Origin: Candidatus Zixiibacteriota bacterium
Lineage (GTDB): Bacteria; Desulfobacterota; Binatia; UBA9968
Length of the DNA: 64,000 bases
Direction of reading: 5' to 3'
Assembly (NCBI GenBank): GCA_035574315.1
Contig: DATLYW010000045.1
Coordinates: forward strand, 1 to 64,000
In this document: positions 45,500 to 54,366 of the stretch, piece after piece
How the letters are laid out: each line of letters starts with the position of its first letter
How positions within the stretch are numbered: the stretch's first letter is position 1
The notes under the pieces: generated by a model
What the model was told of the DNA's origin: nothing
Databases searched by the model: none
The model's input: only the letters and a program-made list of their open reading frames with translations
Program-made: the position numbers and the translations under genes

Positions 45500-46410
45500 G
45501 CCCGTACGATGCCATCCGGCAGAAGATCGCCGGGCAAAGGGTCGTCATCCTGGACGGCGGTGTCGGAACGGAAATCCTGCGGCGAAACGTCTCCTGGGCG
45601 GACCATCAGGTCACGCGCCTGCCGGAGGTGATCCGCTCGATCCACGAGGACTACATCGGAGCCGGGGCGGACGTCATCACCACGAACACCTTTCAGCTGT
45701 CGCGCCGGAGCTTTTTGAACCATTTCAAGGACACGGGGCACATGCGCCATATCGGCGCCCGCGACCTGGAGAGCCGCGCCGACAAGCTCTTGCGGGCGGC
45801 GGTGGCGCTCGCCGTCGAGGCTCGCCGGCGGCGGGGGGCGGATCGAACCGTTGCCGTCGCCGGGTCCGTCACGACGCTGGAGTGGTGTTTCAGACCCGAT
45901 CTCGCCCCGCCCGCCGAGCAGGCGCGCGGCGAATACGAGGAAATCATCCGGACGATGGCCGAGAGCGGCGTGGATCTGATTTTGCTGGAAACCCTGAACG
46001 GCGTTGCCGAGGCGGAGGTCGCCCTCCGGGTCGTGCGCGCCGCGGGTCTTCCCGCCTGGGTCAGCTTCGTTTGCGACGAGAAGGGACGGCTCTTCAGCGG
46101 AGAGACGCTCGCTCAAGCGGTCGCCGCGCTGGAACCGCTGGAGCCGGACGTGATTCTTCTCAACTGCGCCCCGCCGGACGACATCACCGCGGGTCTCCGC
46201 GAGCTGACGGCGTGCCGCTCGGGGCCGACCGGCGCCTTCGCGCACATCGGCCGCTTCGACCCGCCCGAATGGTTGTTCACCGACGAGTACCCGCCCGCCG
46301 GATACCTCGAGTGCGCGCGGCGCTGGCGCGACATGGGCGCGCGCGTCATCGGGGGCTGCTGCGGGACGACGCCGGCGCACATCGAGGAGCTCCGCAAGCA
46401 CCTGTCCTGA
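45496..46410 (+). CDS. Homocysteine S-methyltransferase-family protein, copy 2
   Basis: The 304-aa paralogue of the preceding gene has the same landmarks: ILDGGVGTEILRRNV, DVITTNTFQLSRRSF, LLNCAPPDD, GGCCGTTPAHIEELRKHL. About half of the aligned residues look identical by eye, so the duplication is old enough for the copies to have diverged in substrate. It ends the plus-strand operon, 42 nt before the end of the convergent hcr operon. Confidence 0.88.
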   Translation: MSPYDAIRQKIAGQRVVILDGGVGTEILRRNVSWADHQVTRLPEVIRSIHEDYIGAGADVITTNTFQLSRRSFLNHFKDTGHMRHIGARDLESRADKLLRAAVALAVEARRRRGADRTVAVAGSVTTLEWCFRPDLAPPAEQARGEYEEIIRTMAESGVDLILLETLNGVAEAEVALRVVRAAGLPAWVSFVCDEKGRLFSGETLAQAVAALEPLEPDVILLNCAPPDDITAGLRELTACRSGPTGAFAHIGRFDPPEWLFTDEYPPAGYLECARRWRDMGARVIGGCCGTTPAHIEELRKHLS

Positions 46411-46452
46411 CGACGCGCGGCGGACGGTCGGGAGAGCGGGCGGGAGCGACCC

Positions 46453-47454
46453 TCACGCGTTCGCTTCGGTCCCCCCAAGCCGCGCCAGCGCCCTCCTCAC
46501 GAAGACCTTCGTCATGCGCTTGCGATACCAGTAGTCGAGGTCCGCATTGTCGACCGGATGGGAAACCTTCGCCGCCTCTTCGGCGACCGCGTCGATCGCT
46601 TCGCGTTCGAGCTTCCGGCCCACGAGCAGGCGCGGCGCGGCCTCGACCGCCTGCGGCGCCGATGCGACGCCGGTAAGCACCACGCTGGCGGACCGGCAGA
46701 CGGACTGGCGATCGAGATCGAGCGCCGCGGCAACGCCCAGGATCGGAAAATCGAACGAGCCCCGGCGGCGAAGCTTGAGGTAGACGTTCTTCAGGCCGAA
46801 GGCGGCGCGCGGGATCACGATCGCCTCGAGCAGCTCGTCCGGCCCTTTGGTCAGAAAGCGCATGCCGTCGTTGCGATAGAGCCGGCTCAGCGGGACGCAG
46901 CGCGTCCCGCGGGGCGAGGTCAGGACCGCCTCGGCGCCCAGGCTGCACAGCACCGGGGCGGTATCCGAGGAGAAGACCGCGAGACAGAGCGGGCTTCTGG
47001 GCGCGACCAGGCATGCGCTGCCGTCTTTTTTCATGCAAAAGCCGGCGGCCTGGCGCCAGAAAAACGTCTGGTCGTAGTAGTTGCAGCGGGTATCGACGAA
47101 GACGTTGCCGCCGATCGTGCCGGTGTTTCGGAGCGGCGGCGTCGAAACGGAGCCGGCGGCGCAGGAAAGCGCGGGGAAAAGCTCCGCGATCGTCCGGCTT
47201 TCTGCGACGTTCGCCAGCGTCTCGCCGGCGCCGATCCAAAGCCCCTCTCTGCCGTCGGCGCGGATGCCTCGGATCTCTCCCAGCGTGCGCAGCGAGACCA
47301 GATGACGCGGCGTGAACTGGCCGCGCTTCATCTTCGGATAGACATCCGTGCCGCCCGCCACCGCCATCGCCTCGGGCCCCAGATCAGACAGGACGCGCGC
47401 GGCCTCTTTCAGCGACGCGGGCCTTATGTACTCGAAATCGGGCAGTCTGAGCAT
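46453..47454 (-). CDS. hcrB: 4-hydroxybenzoyl-CoA reductase beta (FAD) subunit
   Basis: The 333-aa medium subunit has the FAD motif VAGGTDVYPKM and RNTGTIGGN. It also carries an inserted loop with Cys124, Cys140, Cys148 and Cys157 (spacings 16, 8 and 9). As I recall, Thauera aromatica HcrB binds an extra [4Fe-4S] cluster with Cys122, 138, 146 and 155, so the spacing is identical. The flanking text (DTRCNYYDQTFFW, FCMKKDG) is also HcrB-like. That cluster lets Hcr run reductively, removing the para-hydroxyl of 4-hydroxybenzoyl-CoA. ATG 47454 follows the hcrA stop (47457) almost directly. Confidence 0.9.
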   Translation of the reverse strand: MLRLPDFEYIRPASLKEAARVLSDLGPEAMAVAGGTDVYPKMKRGQFTPRHLVSLRTLGEIRGIRADGREGLWIGAGETLANVAESRTIAELFPALSCAAGSVSTPPLRNTGTIGGNVFVDTRCNYYDQTFFWRQAAGFCMKKDGSACLVAPRSPLCLAVFSSDTAPVLCSLGAEAVLTSPRGTRCVPLSRLYRNDGMRFLTKGPDELLEAIVIPRAAFGLKNVYLKLRRRGSFDFPILGVAAALDLDRQSVCRSASVVLTGVASAPQAVEAAPRLLVGRKLEREAIDAVAEEAAKVSHPVDNADLDYWYRKRMTKVFVRRALARLGGTEANA

Positions 47455-47456
47455 GC

Positions 47457-49832
47457 TCAGCTCTTTTGCGCCACAGCGACGCCTTCTCCCGGCCGCCATT
47501 TGATCGGCGGCGGGAATTCGAACGCGGGGACGGAAACGGGTTTCAGTCTCCCCTCGAGCGCGCGCAGGACCTTGTCCGGGGTGATCGGGATCTCGTCGAT
47601 CCGGACGGCGATCGCATCGTAGAGCGCATTCGCCACCGCCGGCACCACCGGGAGGAGAAACCCCTGGCCCGCCTCCTTGGCGCCGAACGGACCTTCAGGG
47701 TCGTCGGTCTCGACCAGGATCGTCTCGATCTCCGGCATCTCAAGCGTCGTGAGGCTCTTGTAGTCCAGCATCGAGGGGAACTTGTGCAGCCCGGTCTTGC
47801 GAAAGACCTGCTCCTCCATCAACGCCTCGCCCAGCGCCATGTAGACGCTCCCCTCCGCCTGCCCCTCGACGAGCAAGGGATTGAACGCCCTGCCGCAGTC
47901 ATGACCGATCCAGACCTTCTCCACCTTGATCTGCGCCGTCTCGGGGTCGCAGGAAAGCTCGACGACGGCCGCGGAGTAACTGTAAGCCGGGCTCGGACCG
48001 ACGCCGGCGCCCTTGTAATCCCCGGGATGTCCGGGCGGCCGGTAGCTCCCGGTCGCCCCCAGAGTCCCGAACCTCGCCTCCGCCTTTTCGACGCACTCGG
48101 CGAAGCCGAGCGACCTCTTGGGATAGCTCCGGCTTCGCACCTGTCCCTCGACCATCTCGAGATCGTCCGCCGGCACCTCGAGAGCTTCGCTTGCGGCTTC
48201 GAGCAGGAGTTTTTTCAACTTGCCGCAGGCCTGAATCGCCGCGTTACCGGTCATCACCGTGACGCGGCTCGAATAGCTGCCGAGATCGACCGGGGTCAGG
48301 TCGGTATCCGCGGTCACGACGCGAATGTGCGCGGGATCGACGCCGAACTCTTCGGCCACGGCGTAGGCGAGGATCGAGTCCGATCCCTGGCCGATGTCGG
48401 TCGAGCCGCAAAAGACCGTGATGCCCCCGCCCCGGTCCAGCCGGATCTGCACGCCGGAGTGCGGCATCTCGTTCCAGTAGATCGGCAGCCCCGCGCCGCT
48501 TATGTAGCCGCTCGCCGCAAATCCGATCCCGCGCCCGTAGGGAAGCTTCCGAAACTTCCTTTTCCATTCGGCCCGCTCGGCGACCTTCTCGATGCATTCT
48601 CTCAAGCCGCTCGTGCCGATCCTGAGCCCGTTCACGGTCACGCTGCCGGGCTCGATCAGCTGCCTGAGGCGCAGCTCGATCGGATCGATACCGAGCTTCT
48701 CGGCGATCTTGTCGAGATGGATCTCGAGGGCGAAGCGGGGCTGGGGCGTGCCGTGGCCGCGCTTCGGGCCGCAGGGAGGCTTGTTCGTGAAGACGCGCAC
48801 CCCCTCGAACTTGTAAGCGGGCAGCCGGTAGGTCGTCGTCTGCAGCGCGCCCGTATAGTAGACCGTCGCCAGGCCGTAGCTGCTGTACCCTCCGCCGTCG
48901 AGGAAGGACCGGAAGTGCATCGCCTGAAGCGTGCCGTCGTTCTTTACTCCGGTCCTGATCCACATCTTGACCGGATGCCTGCCGCGGTGGACGTAAAAGG
49001 ACTCCTCGCGGGTGAGCGTGATCTTGACCGGCCTCCCGGTCATCATCGAGAGCCTGGCGACGCACATTTCGTGCGAGAAGGGGTCGCTCTTGCCGCCGAA
49101 GCCGCCTCCCACCGGTGCGGCGATGACGCGAATCCGGCTCATCGGCAGTCCGAGCACCTTGGAGAGCGCGCGATGGAGATAGTGCGGGGTCTGCGTCGAC
49201 GACCAGACCGTGAGCTTTCCCTCCGGCGTACAGGTGGCCACCGCGCAGTACTGCTCCATCGGCAGGTGCGTGTTGCCCTGATAGAAAAAGGTGTCCTCGA
49301 AGACCAGGTCCGCCCGGCGGAACCCCTCCGCGATATCACCGAATTCGAAGGAGGCCGCCTTGTGGATGTTCGCCCGCCTGTTCCACGAATGAATCTTCTC
49401 GCCCGGATCGGTCGACGCGAGCGCCTCTTCGATCGTCAGGATCGGCTCGAGCACCTCGTAGTCGACCTCGATCAGCCCCAGCGCCTTTTCCGCGAGCGCC
49501 TCGCTCGCGGCCGCGACCGCGGCGACCGGGTCGCCGACGTAGCGGGCCTTCTCCGTGGCCAGCGCCTCTTCATCCTGCGTCGAAGGCATGATGCCGAACT
49601 TCTCCGGCAGGTCGGCGCCCGTGATCACCGCGTAGACCCCTTCCATGGCCGCCGCCCTCTCGGTTCTCACCTCCCGGATCCGCGCGTGGGCGTGAGGGCT
49701 ATGGAGGATTTTCGCGTAGATCATTCGCGGAAAATCGAGATCGTCGGCGTAGCGGGTCTCGCCCATGCACTTGGCGAGCGCGTCGACCTTGCGCAGCGGC
49801 TTGCCGATGACGGAAAAACGGCGCTCGCTCAT
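47457..49832 (-). CDS. hcrA: 4-hydroxybenzoyl-CoA reductase alpha (molybdenum) subunit
   Basis: The 791-aa subunit is full length for HcrA. It has GGGFGGKSDPFSHE, PCGPKRGHGTPQPRFALE, TDIGQGSDSIL and GPFGAKEAGQG with the catalytic Glu. CGPKRGHGTPQ in place of the CGAFRGYG loop of the unit at 42143 is as in Hcr proteins. It catalyses reductive dehydroxylation of 4-hydroxybenzoyl-CoA to benzoyl-CoA, taking electrons through HcrB and HcrC from ferredoxin. It starts at ATG 49832, overlapping hcrC by 4 nt. The substrate could be a related hydroxy-aroyl-CoA. Confidence 0.88.
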   Translation of the reverse strand: MSERRFSVIGKPLRKVDALAKCMGETRYADDLDFPRMIYAKILHSPHAHARIREVRTERAAAMEGVYAVITGADLPEKFGIMPSTQDEEALATEKARYVGDPVAAVAAASEALAEKALGLIEVDYEVLEPILTIEEALASTDPGEKIHSWNRRANIHKAASFEFGDIAEGFRRADLVFEDTFFYQGNTHLPMEQYCAVATCTPEGKLTVWSSTQTPHYLHRALSKVLGLPMSRIRVIAAPVGGGFGGKSDPFSHEMCVARLSMMTGRPVKITLTREESFYVHRGRHPVKMWIRTGVKNDGTLQAMHFRSFLDGGGYSSYGLATVYYTGALQTTTYRLPAYKFEGVRVFTNKPPCGPKRGHGTPQPRFALEIHLDKIAEKLGIDPIELRLRQLIEPGSVTVNGLRIGTSGLRECIEKVAERAEWKRKFRKLPYGRGIGFAASGYISGAGLPIYWNEMPHSGVQIRLDRGGGITVFCGSTDIGQGSDSILAYAVAEEFGVDPAHIRVVTADTDLTPVDLGSYSSRVTVMTGNAAIQACGKLKKLLLEAASEALEVPADDLEMVEGQVRSRSYPKRSLGFAECVEKAEARFGTLGATGSYRPPGHPGDYKGAGVGPSPAYSYSAAVVELSCDPETAQIKVEKVWIGHDCGRAFNPLLVEGQAEGSVYMALGEALMEEQVFRKTGLHKFPSMLDYKSLTTLEMPEIETILVETDDPEGPFGAKEAGQGFLLPVVPAVANALYDAIAVRIDEIPITPDKVLRALEGRLKPVSVPAFEFPPPIKWRPGEGVAVAQKS

Positions 49833-50302
49833 CGGCCCTCCCCGTCTCGAGCCGCCAGCTCGACCGCATCGAGAATCTTCGTATATCCGGTGCAGCGGCA
49901 GAGATTGCCGGCGAGCGCCTCGCGGATCTCGTCGCGGCTCGGATGAGGATTCCTGTCCAGCAACGCCTTGGCGACGAGCAGGATCCCCGGTATGCAGTAG
50001 CCGCACTGCGCCGCGCCCAGGTCGGCGAAGCGCCGCTGCAGAGGGTGCGGCACGCCGTTGCGGGCCAGCCCCTCGACGGTCGTGATCTCGCCGCCCTCCG
50101 CCTCGACGCCCAGGATCAGGCACGAAAGCACCGGTGTCCCGTCGATCAGCACCGCGCAGGTGCCGCACTCCCCGAGCTCGCAGCCGTGCTTGGTGCCGGT
50201 AAGCCCGAGATCCTCGCGCAGCACCTCGAGCAGCGTCTTGGAGGTCTCGGCGGCGACCTCCTTGACCTCACCGTTGACCTTCAAACGGAGAATCCGTTTC
50301 AT
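49829..50302 (-). CDS. hcrC: 4-hydroxybenzoyl-CoA reductase gamma ([2Fe-2S]) subunit
   Basis: The 157-aa protein has the two [2Fe-2S] motifs: Cys41, Cys46, Cys49, Cys61 and Cys100, Cys103, Cys135, Cys137 (QCGYCIPG; LCRCTGY). It is first of three genes in the order C-A-B and is overlapped by hcrA. It is the electron entry to the molybdenum site. The 144-nt gap to the upstream transhydroxylase-like gene contains no clear promoter or hairpin, so the hcr genes may be read from further upstream. Confidence 0.9.
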   Translation of the reverse strand: MKRILRLKVNGEVKEVAAETSKTLLEVLREDLGLTGTKHGCELGECGTCAVLIDGTPVLSCLILGVEAEGGEITTVEGLARNGVPHPLQRRFADLGAAQCGYCIPGILLVAKALLDRNPHPSRDEIREALAGNLCRCTGYTKILDAVELAARDGEGR

Positions 50303-50446
50303 GGCTCAGGGCGGGATCAGCGAGAGTTCGAACGGTTCAAAGCCGATTGAGCGGCGCTCCAACGCTCGATGGTGCGCTCCGGAGCCGGCGGCCAAAACCT
50401 GCTATCGTCCAGCGCCCGCCCCTTTTTCAACCGGCGCCTGTCCCTT

Positions 50447-52939
50447 TCACCGGTGCACGGTTCGCCCCGCTCCTCCGACCGCGCCGGTGAACTTTTCCAC
50501 CTGCACGAGATTGCTCACCAGCGGCGCCGTCACCGGGCTCTCGGGATCGGTGAAAAAGATGTTGGGCGTGCAGCCCCAGTCGACCCCGTCGGCGTCCGGC
50601 GTGTACTGGCCGCCGTGGTGGATGACGATCATCCCCGGCATCACGCGCGACGTGACGTACGCGGGCACCACCGCCACGCCCTTGTCGTTGAAGACCCGCA
50701 CCAGCTCTCCGTCCCTGACGCCGCGCGCCTTCGCGTCCGCCGGATTCATCCAGACCGCGTGCCGGTAGCAGTCGCCGCGCAGCAACGGCACGTTCCAGAA
50801 CGTCGTGTGATTGCGGTATCGGGAATAGGCGCTCAGCAGAAACAGTGGAAAGCGCCGGACGTCGGCGTGGTCCATGCCGCGAAACATGGGTTGATAGGCC
50901 GGGATCGGCGGCAGGTCGCGCCAGTCGTTGGGCAGGTTGTCGATCAGCCGGCCGAAATCGTCGACCTGGAGCCTCCCTCGCCTCGATTCGTCCGCGATGG
51001 CGTAGGCGTAGATCTCGATCTTGCCCGTCTGGGTCTGCAGCGGTTTGCCGCGGTCGATGAAGTCGGTGTAGGCGTGATGCGGCTTTTCGTTCAGCTCCTG
51101 GACGTTGATCAGGGCGTTCTGCTTGAACTCTTCCCATTGCGGAGTCTTCAACCCCTGCGCCTGCAGCTCTTCCACCATCCGGTCGTACTCGAACTTGAGG
51201 TAGCGGTCCCAGCCTTCCCACCAGTCGCCGTCCTCGCCGCAGTAGGTGTTGTACAGCTCGCCGATGCCCAGACGACGCGCCAGCTCGGTATAGATCCAGT
51301 GCGCGGGCTTCGCTTCCCCCGGAGGATCGATGACGCCCGGCACGTAGGTGATGTCCACGAAGCCGCCGTAACCCGGGCTCCCTCCGCCCCAGATCTTGCG
51401 GTCCTCGAGCGATTGATCCGCGACCGGCAGGATCACGTCGGCGATCCACAGGGCCGGGCTCATATGGCTGTGCATCCAGACGATGAACTCCATTTTTTCG
51501 GCCGCCTTGATGTGGTCGTTGGTCGAATCGGCCGCGTTGTTGAGCGTCGTCGTGTTGTGCAACCACGTCCCGCCGCCCATCAGCATCTTCGGGTTCGGAA
51601 GCGGCAGCCCTTCGGGCGCGCGCCAGCCGATCATCGCCTTGTATTCCTGCTCGCTCAGCTCGCCGCTGTCGACCTTTTCCTTGAGCAGGACCATCTGCGC
51701 CCACTTGTGGCTGCGATACATCTTGGGCACCCGGACTTTGGGAATTTCCCCGTAAGGAAGCATTCGCGCCGGCTTCATCCTCGTGCCGATCTTGAAGGGC
51801 ACCGATCCGCCCGCGACGCCCCAGTTTCCCATGATCGCCTGCAGCGCGGCCGCAGCCCGCACGGTGTTCTCGCCCCGGCTTTTTCGCGGCGGCCCCCAAC
51901 CCAGCCACAGCCACGTCGGCTTGTGTCGCGCATAGAGGTAGGTGAAGGCGCGAATCGTCTCCGCCGGGACGGCGCAGATCTTTTCCGCCCATTCGGGCGT
52001 CTTCGGCGCGCCGTCGGCTTCCCCCAGCACGTACCTCCTCCACTCCTCAACCCCCTTCGGGTCGACGTACTTTTCCACGTATTCCTGGTCGTACAACTCC
52101 TCGGTGAAGAGAATGTAGGCGACGGCCAGCATCATCGCCGCGTCCGTGCCCGGCTTGATCGGAATCCACTGATCGGCGAGCACCTCTGCGGCAACCGTGT
52201 AGCGCGGCTCGATGCAGACCACCGGCGTGCCGCGCTCCCGCGCCAGCTTGAGGAAATAGGCCACCTGATGGCCGGGACCGAAGTGATTGATCGTCGGCTC
52301 GAAGCCCCAGAGCACGATCAACTTGCTGTTGAGGAGCACGTCGGCGAGATCGTTGGAGGTCTCGTTGTACGACCATCCCGGAACCCCGCCCATCAGATGC
52401 ATGGCCAGCCGGCCCGGATCCATCGAGCACCAGCCCCATCCCTCCACGCCCGCTCCCCACAGGCCGAAAATCCGCTCGAGATTGGGGCTGGGCTGGTACG
52501 CGGTAGTGATCGAATAAGGACCGTACTTGTCGACGATCTCTTCCATCTTTCGGGCCACCAGGTCGAGGGCCTCGTCCCACGAGATCCGTTCGTAGCGCCC
52601 CTCCATCCGCTTGCTGCCCTCCACCCGCCTGAGCGGGTAGAGAATCCGGTCGGGGGCATAGGCGAGCTTGTGAAACACCCACGCCATCGGACAGCCGCGC
52701 AGCTGCAACCGGTTCTTGATGTAGTCCGTTTCGGTGGCGACGTTGTCTTCGCGCGCCACTCCCGGGAAATAATGATCGTCGGGTTCGATCGCGGTGATCC
52801 TGCCGTCCTTGCGCCTGATCTTCAGCACGCACTGGCCCGCGCCGCAGTTGATGACACAGCCGGAATAGACCGTCTCCTCCCCGGCGTGCAGCGCCTTCAG
52901 CCTCCCGACGATGGTATCTCGCGCTTTGCCGACTTCCAT
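50447..52939 (-). CDS. AthL-like (transhydroxylase-type) molybdenum enzyme with N-terminal cluster, copy 1
   Basis: The 830-aa DMSO-reductase-family protein has a cluster motif Cys28, Cys32, Cys37, Cys83 (GCVINCGAGQC, LRGCP). ADQWIPIKPGTDAAMMLAVA, GVEEWRRYVLGEADGAPKTPEWAEK and ARGVRDGELVRVFNDKG correspond to segments I recall from pyrogallol-phloroglucinol transhydroxylase AthL. AthL itself lacks the N-terminal cluster, which this protein has. DMSO reductase and acetylene hydratase are alternative relatives. A ferredoxin-like partner gene is just upstream on the same strand. It has no twin-arginine leader, so it is cytoplasmic. AGGAGG precedes ATG 52939. Expected chemistry is hydroxyl transfer or redox on an aromatic ring. 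Confidence 0.8.
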   Translation of the reverse strand: MEVGKARDTIVGRLKALHAGEETVYSGCVINCGAGQCVLKIRRKDGRITAIEPDDHYFPGVAREDNVATETDYIKNRLQLRGCPMAWVFHKLAYAPDRILYPLRRVEGSKRMEGRYERISWDEALDLVARKMEEIVDKYGPYSITTAYQPSPNLERIFGLWGAGVEGWGWCSMDPGRLAMHLMGGVPGWSYNETSNDLADVLLNSKLIVLWGFEPTINHFGPGHQVAYFLKLARERGTPVVCIEPRYTVAAEVLADQWIPIKPGTDAAMMLAVAYILFTEELYDQEYVEKYVDPKGVEEWRRYVLGEADGAPKTPEWAEKICAVPAETIRAFTYLYARHKPTWLWLGWGPPRKSRGENTVRAAAALQAIMGNWGVAGGSVPFKIGTRMKPARMLPYGEIPKVRVPKMYRSHKWAQMVLLKEKVDSGELSEQEYKAMIGWRAPEGLPLPNPKMLMGGGTWLHNTTTLNNAADSTNDHIKAAEKMEFIVWMHSHMSPALWIADVILPVADQSLEDRKIWGGGSPGYGGFVDITYVPGVIDPPGEAKPAHWIYTELARRLGIGELYNTYCGEDGDWWEGWDRYLKFEYDRMVEELQAQGLKTPQWEEFKQNALINVQELNEKPHHAYTDFIDRGKPLQTQTGKIEIYAYAIADESRRGRLQVDDFGRLIDNLPNDWRDLPPIPAYQPMFRGMDHADVRRFPLFLLSAYSRYRNHTTFWNVPLLRGDCYRHAVWMNPADAKARGVRDGELVRVFNDKGVAVVPAYVTSRVMPGMIVIHHGGQYTPDADGVDWGCTPNIFFTDPESPVTAPLVSNLVQVEKFTGAVGGAGRTVHR

Positions 52940-53060
52940 GCTCGCCTCCTTGAATCTCCGTCAGGTCTCCCCTCTTCCGCCGCGCGCAAGCCGGCGGGAA
53001 CGTTTACTGCGATCCCGGCGGCTTCGGGCCGCCGTTCCCCGCCCCGGGGAGCACCGAGCG

Positions 53061-53816
53061 CTACTCGTCGTCACGGGTCGCAACCATGAGCTCCTCCGCG
53101 CTTCTCGCCTTGAGCACCAGCCGCTCCCTTCCCCGGATGCCCGACGCGGGGCGGGTCACCGCATCCCTGTCGTCGAACGTGGGCGGCAGATCGGCCGGCG
53201 CGTACGGGCCGCGCTGCCGCCAGAGGTCGAGCGCCCTGTCGGCGTCGTAAGGCAGCAACGGCTTCTTGGGGTCGCGCGGCTTGAACACGACCGCCGCCCG
53301 CGTGATTTTCCCGTCGGGAAGCCCGTCGAGCGTGTCGAGATCGCCGTATTTCTTTCTCAGCTCCTCGATGGGGCCGAAATCGAGGGCCCGCAGCGAGCAG
53401 GAGTGCACGCAAATCGGCAGTTCCCCCTGTTCCAGCCGATCGATGCACATCGTGCATTTGTGCGCTTTCTCGCCTTCTCGATCGCTGGCATAGACGATCG
53501 AGCCGTACGGACACGCATCCCAGCATCGACGCTCCCCTTCGCAACGTTCCTCGTCGATCAGCACGGCGCCGTACTTCTCCTCCTTGAAGATCGCCTCGTG
53601 CGGGCAGGCCTCGACGCAGGCGGGCTTCTCGCAGTGATAGCAGTTGACGGCGAGCAGCCCGAGGCGGACGTCGGGAAAAGCGCCTTGCTCCCATTGATAG
53701 ACCCGCATGTATTTCAGCGGCCCCGGAGGGATGTCGTACCAGCCTTTGCACGCGATGCTGCACGCGCGGCATCCCGTGCAGCGGCTCTGATCAAAGAAAA
53801 ATCCGTATTGGGCCAC
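53061..53816 (-). CDS. Four-cluster ferredoxin subunit (DmsB/AthS-like)
   Basis: The 251-aa protein has four groups of cysteines: CTGCRACSIAC (from residue 13), CYHCEKPACVEACP, CEGERRCWDACP, and CTMC with CVHSC. It would hold four [4Fe-4S] clusters, as the DmsB type does. The segment GAVLIDEERC followed by CPYGS and KCTMC also recalls AthS, the small transhydroxylase subunit. AGGAG precedes ATG 53816. It lies directly upstream of the AthL-like gene at 50447-52939 and is its most likely partner. The second AthL-like enzyme (58320) has no such neighbour, so this subunit may serve both. Confidence 0.88.
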   Translation of the reverse strand: MAQYGFFFDQSRCTGCRACSIACKGWYDIPPGPLKYMRVYQWEQGAFPDVRLGLLAVNCYHCEKPACVEACPHEAIFKEEKYGAVLIDEERCEGERRCWDACPYGSIVYASDREGEKAHKCTMCIDRLEQGELPICVHSCSLRALDFGPIEELRKKYGDLDTLDGLPDGKITRAAVVFKPRDPKKPLLPYDADRALDLWRQRGPYAPADLPPTFDDRDAVTRPASGIRGRERLVLKARSAEELMVATRDDE

Positions 53817-54009
53817 GGTCGCACTCCTTTCTGAATCCGCTCGATCCCCTGGTTCTTCAGCCCTGTCGCCCCCGTGCAGCGGCCCGACGAGAAAATGGAG
53901 CCCGCCACCAGGCGCGCGAAGAGCGTGAAAGGTCCTCGATTCCTGCTTCCGCGCTCCTCGCGCTCTCCCCGCCCGAACCGCGCGCCCCGACGCCGGTGCA
54001 GCCCTCCGG

Positions 54010-54216
54010 CTACATGTCCCCGATGAACATCCTCGGATCGTAGCCCGGCTCTTTTTCCCCCTCTTCGGTTTTCGGCACGAACTTTTGCGGATCGCGCTGG
54101 AATTCGGCCCGACATTTCTTGTCGCAGAAGAAAAAGACCTTGCCCCAGAACCGCGCCTTTCCTCCGGGAGCGGCCTTCTCGTCGACTTCCTTTTTGCAGA
54201 CTGGATCGGTAACCAT
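54010..54216 (-). CDS. YHS-domain mini-protein, copy 1
   Basis: The 68-aa protein begins MVTDPVCKKEVDEKAAPGGK and has FFFCDKKCRAEFQRDPQKF. This is the Cys/Cys-Cys pattern of YHS domains, which bind copper or other soft metals. A charged C-terminal tail follows (about residues 49-68). GGAAAGGAGAG precedes ATG 54216. It is next to a type II molybdenum enzyme and a ferredoxin subunit, and the same pairing occurs at 61056. A metal- or sulfur-handling role in assembly of these enzymes is a reasonable inference, but YHS proteins are also found in metal resistance. Confidence 0.85.
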   Translation of the reverse strand: MVTDPVCKKEVDEKAAPGGKARFWGKVFFFCDKKCRAEFQRDPQKFVPKTEEGEKEPGYDPRMFIGDM

Positions 54217-54366
54217 CGAGCTCTCCTTTCCGAAAGTTGACTGTGCCTTGAAACGGAACGGCCTTCCCCTGATCAGCCCGCCGCCCCGGCGGCCCGCGGC
54301 GATGGCAACCGGCTTTTCCTCTCGTTCGCGAAAGCCGAGCGCGCTTTCGCGAAAACGGACGCCGGG

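Noticed and set aside
52999-53035. Short GC-rich hairpin (CGGCGGC/GCCGCCG) between the ferredoxin and AthL-like genes
   Set aside because: Seven base pairs with no T-run in a GC-rich region; too weak to call a terminator.
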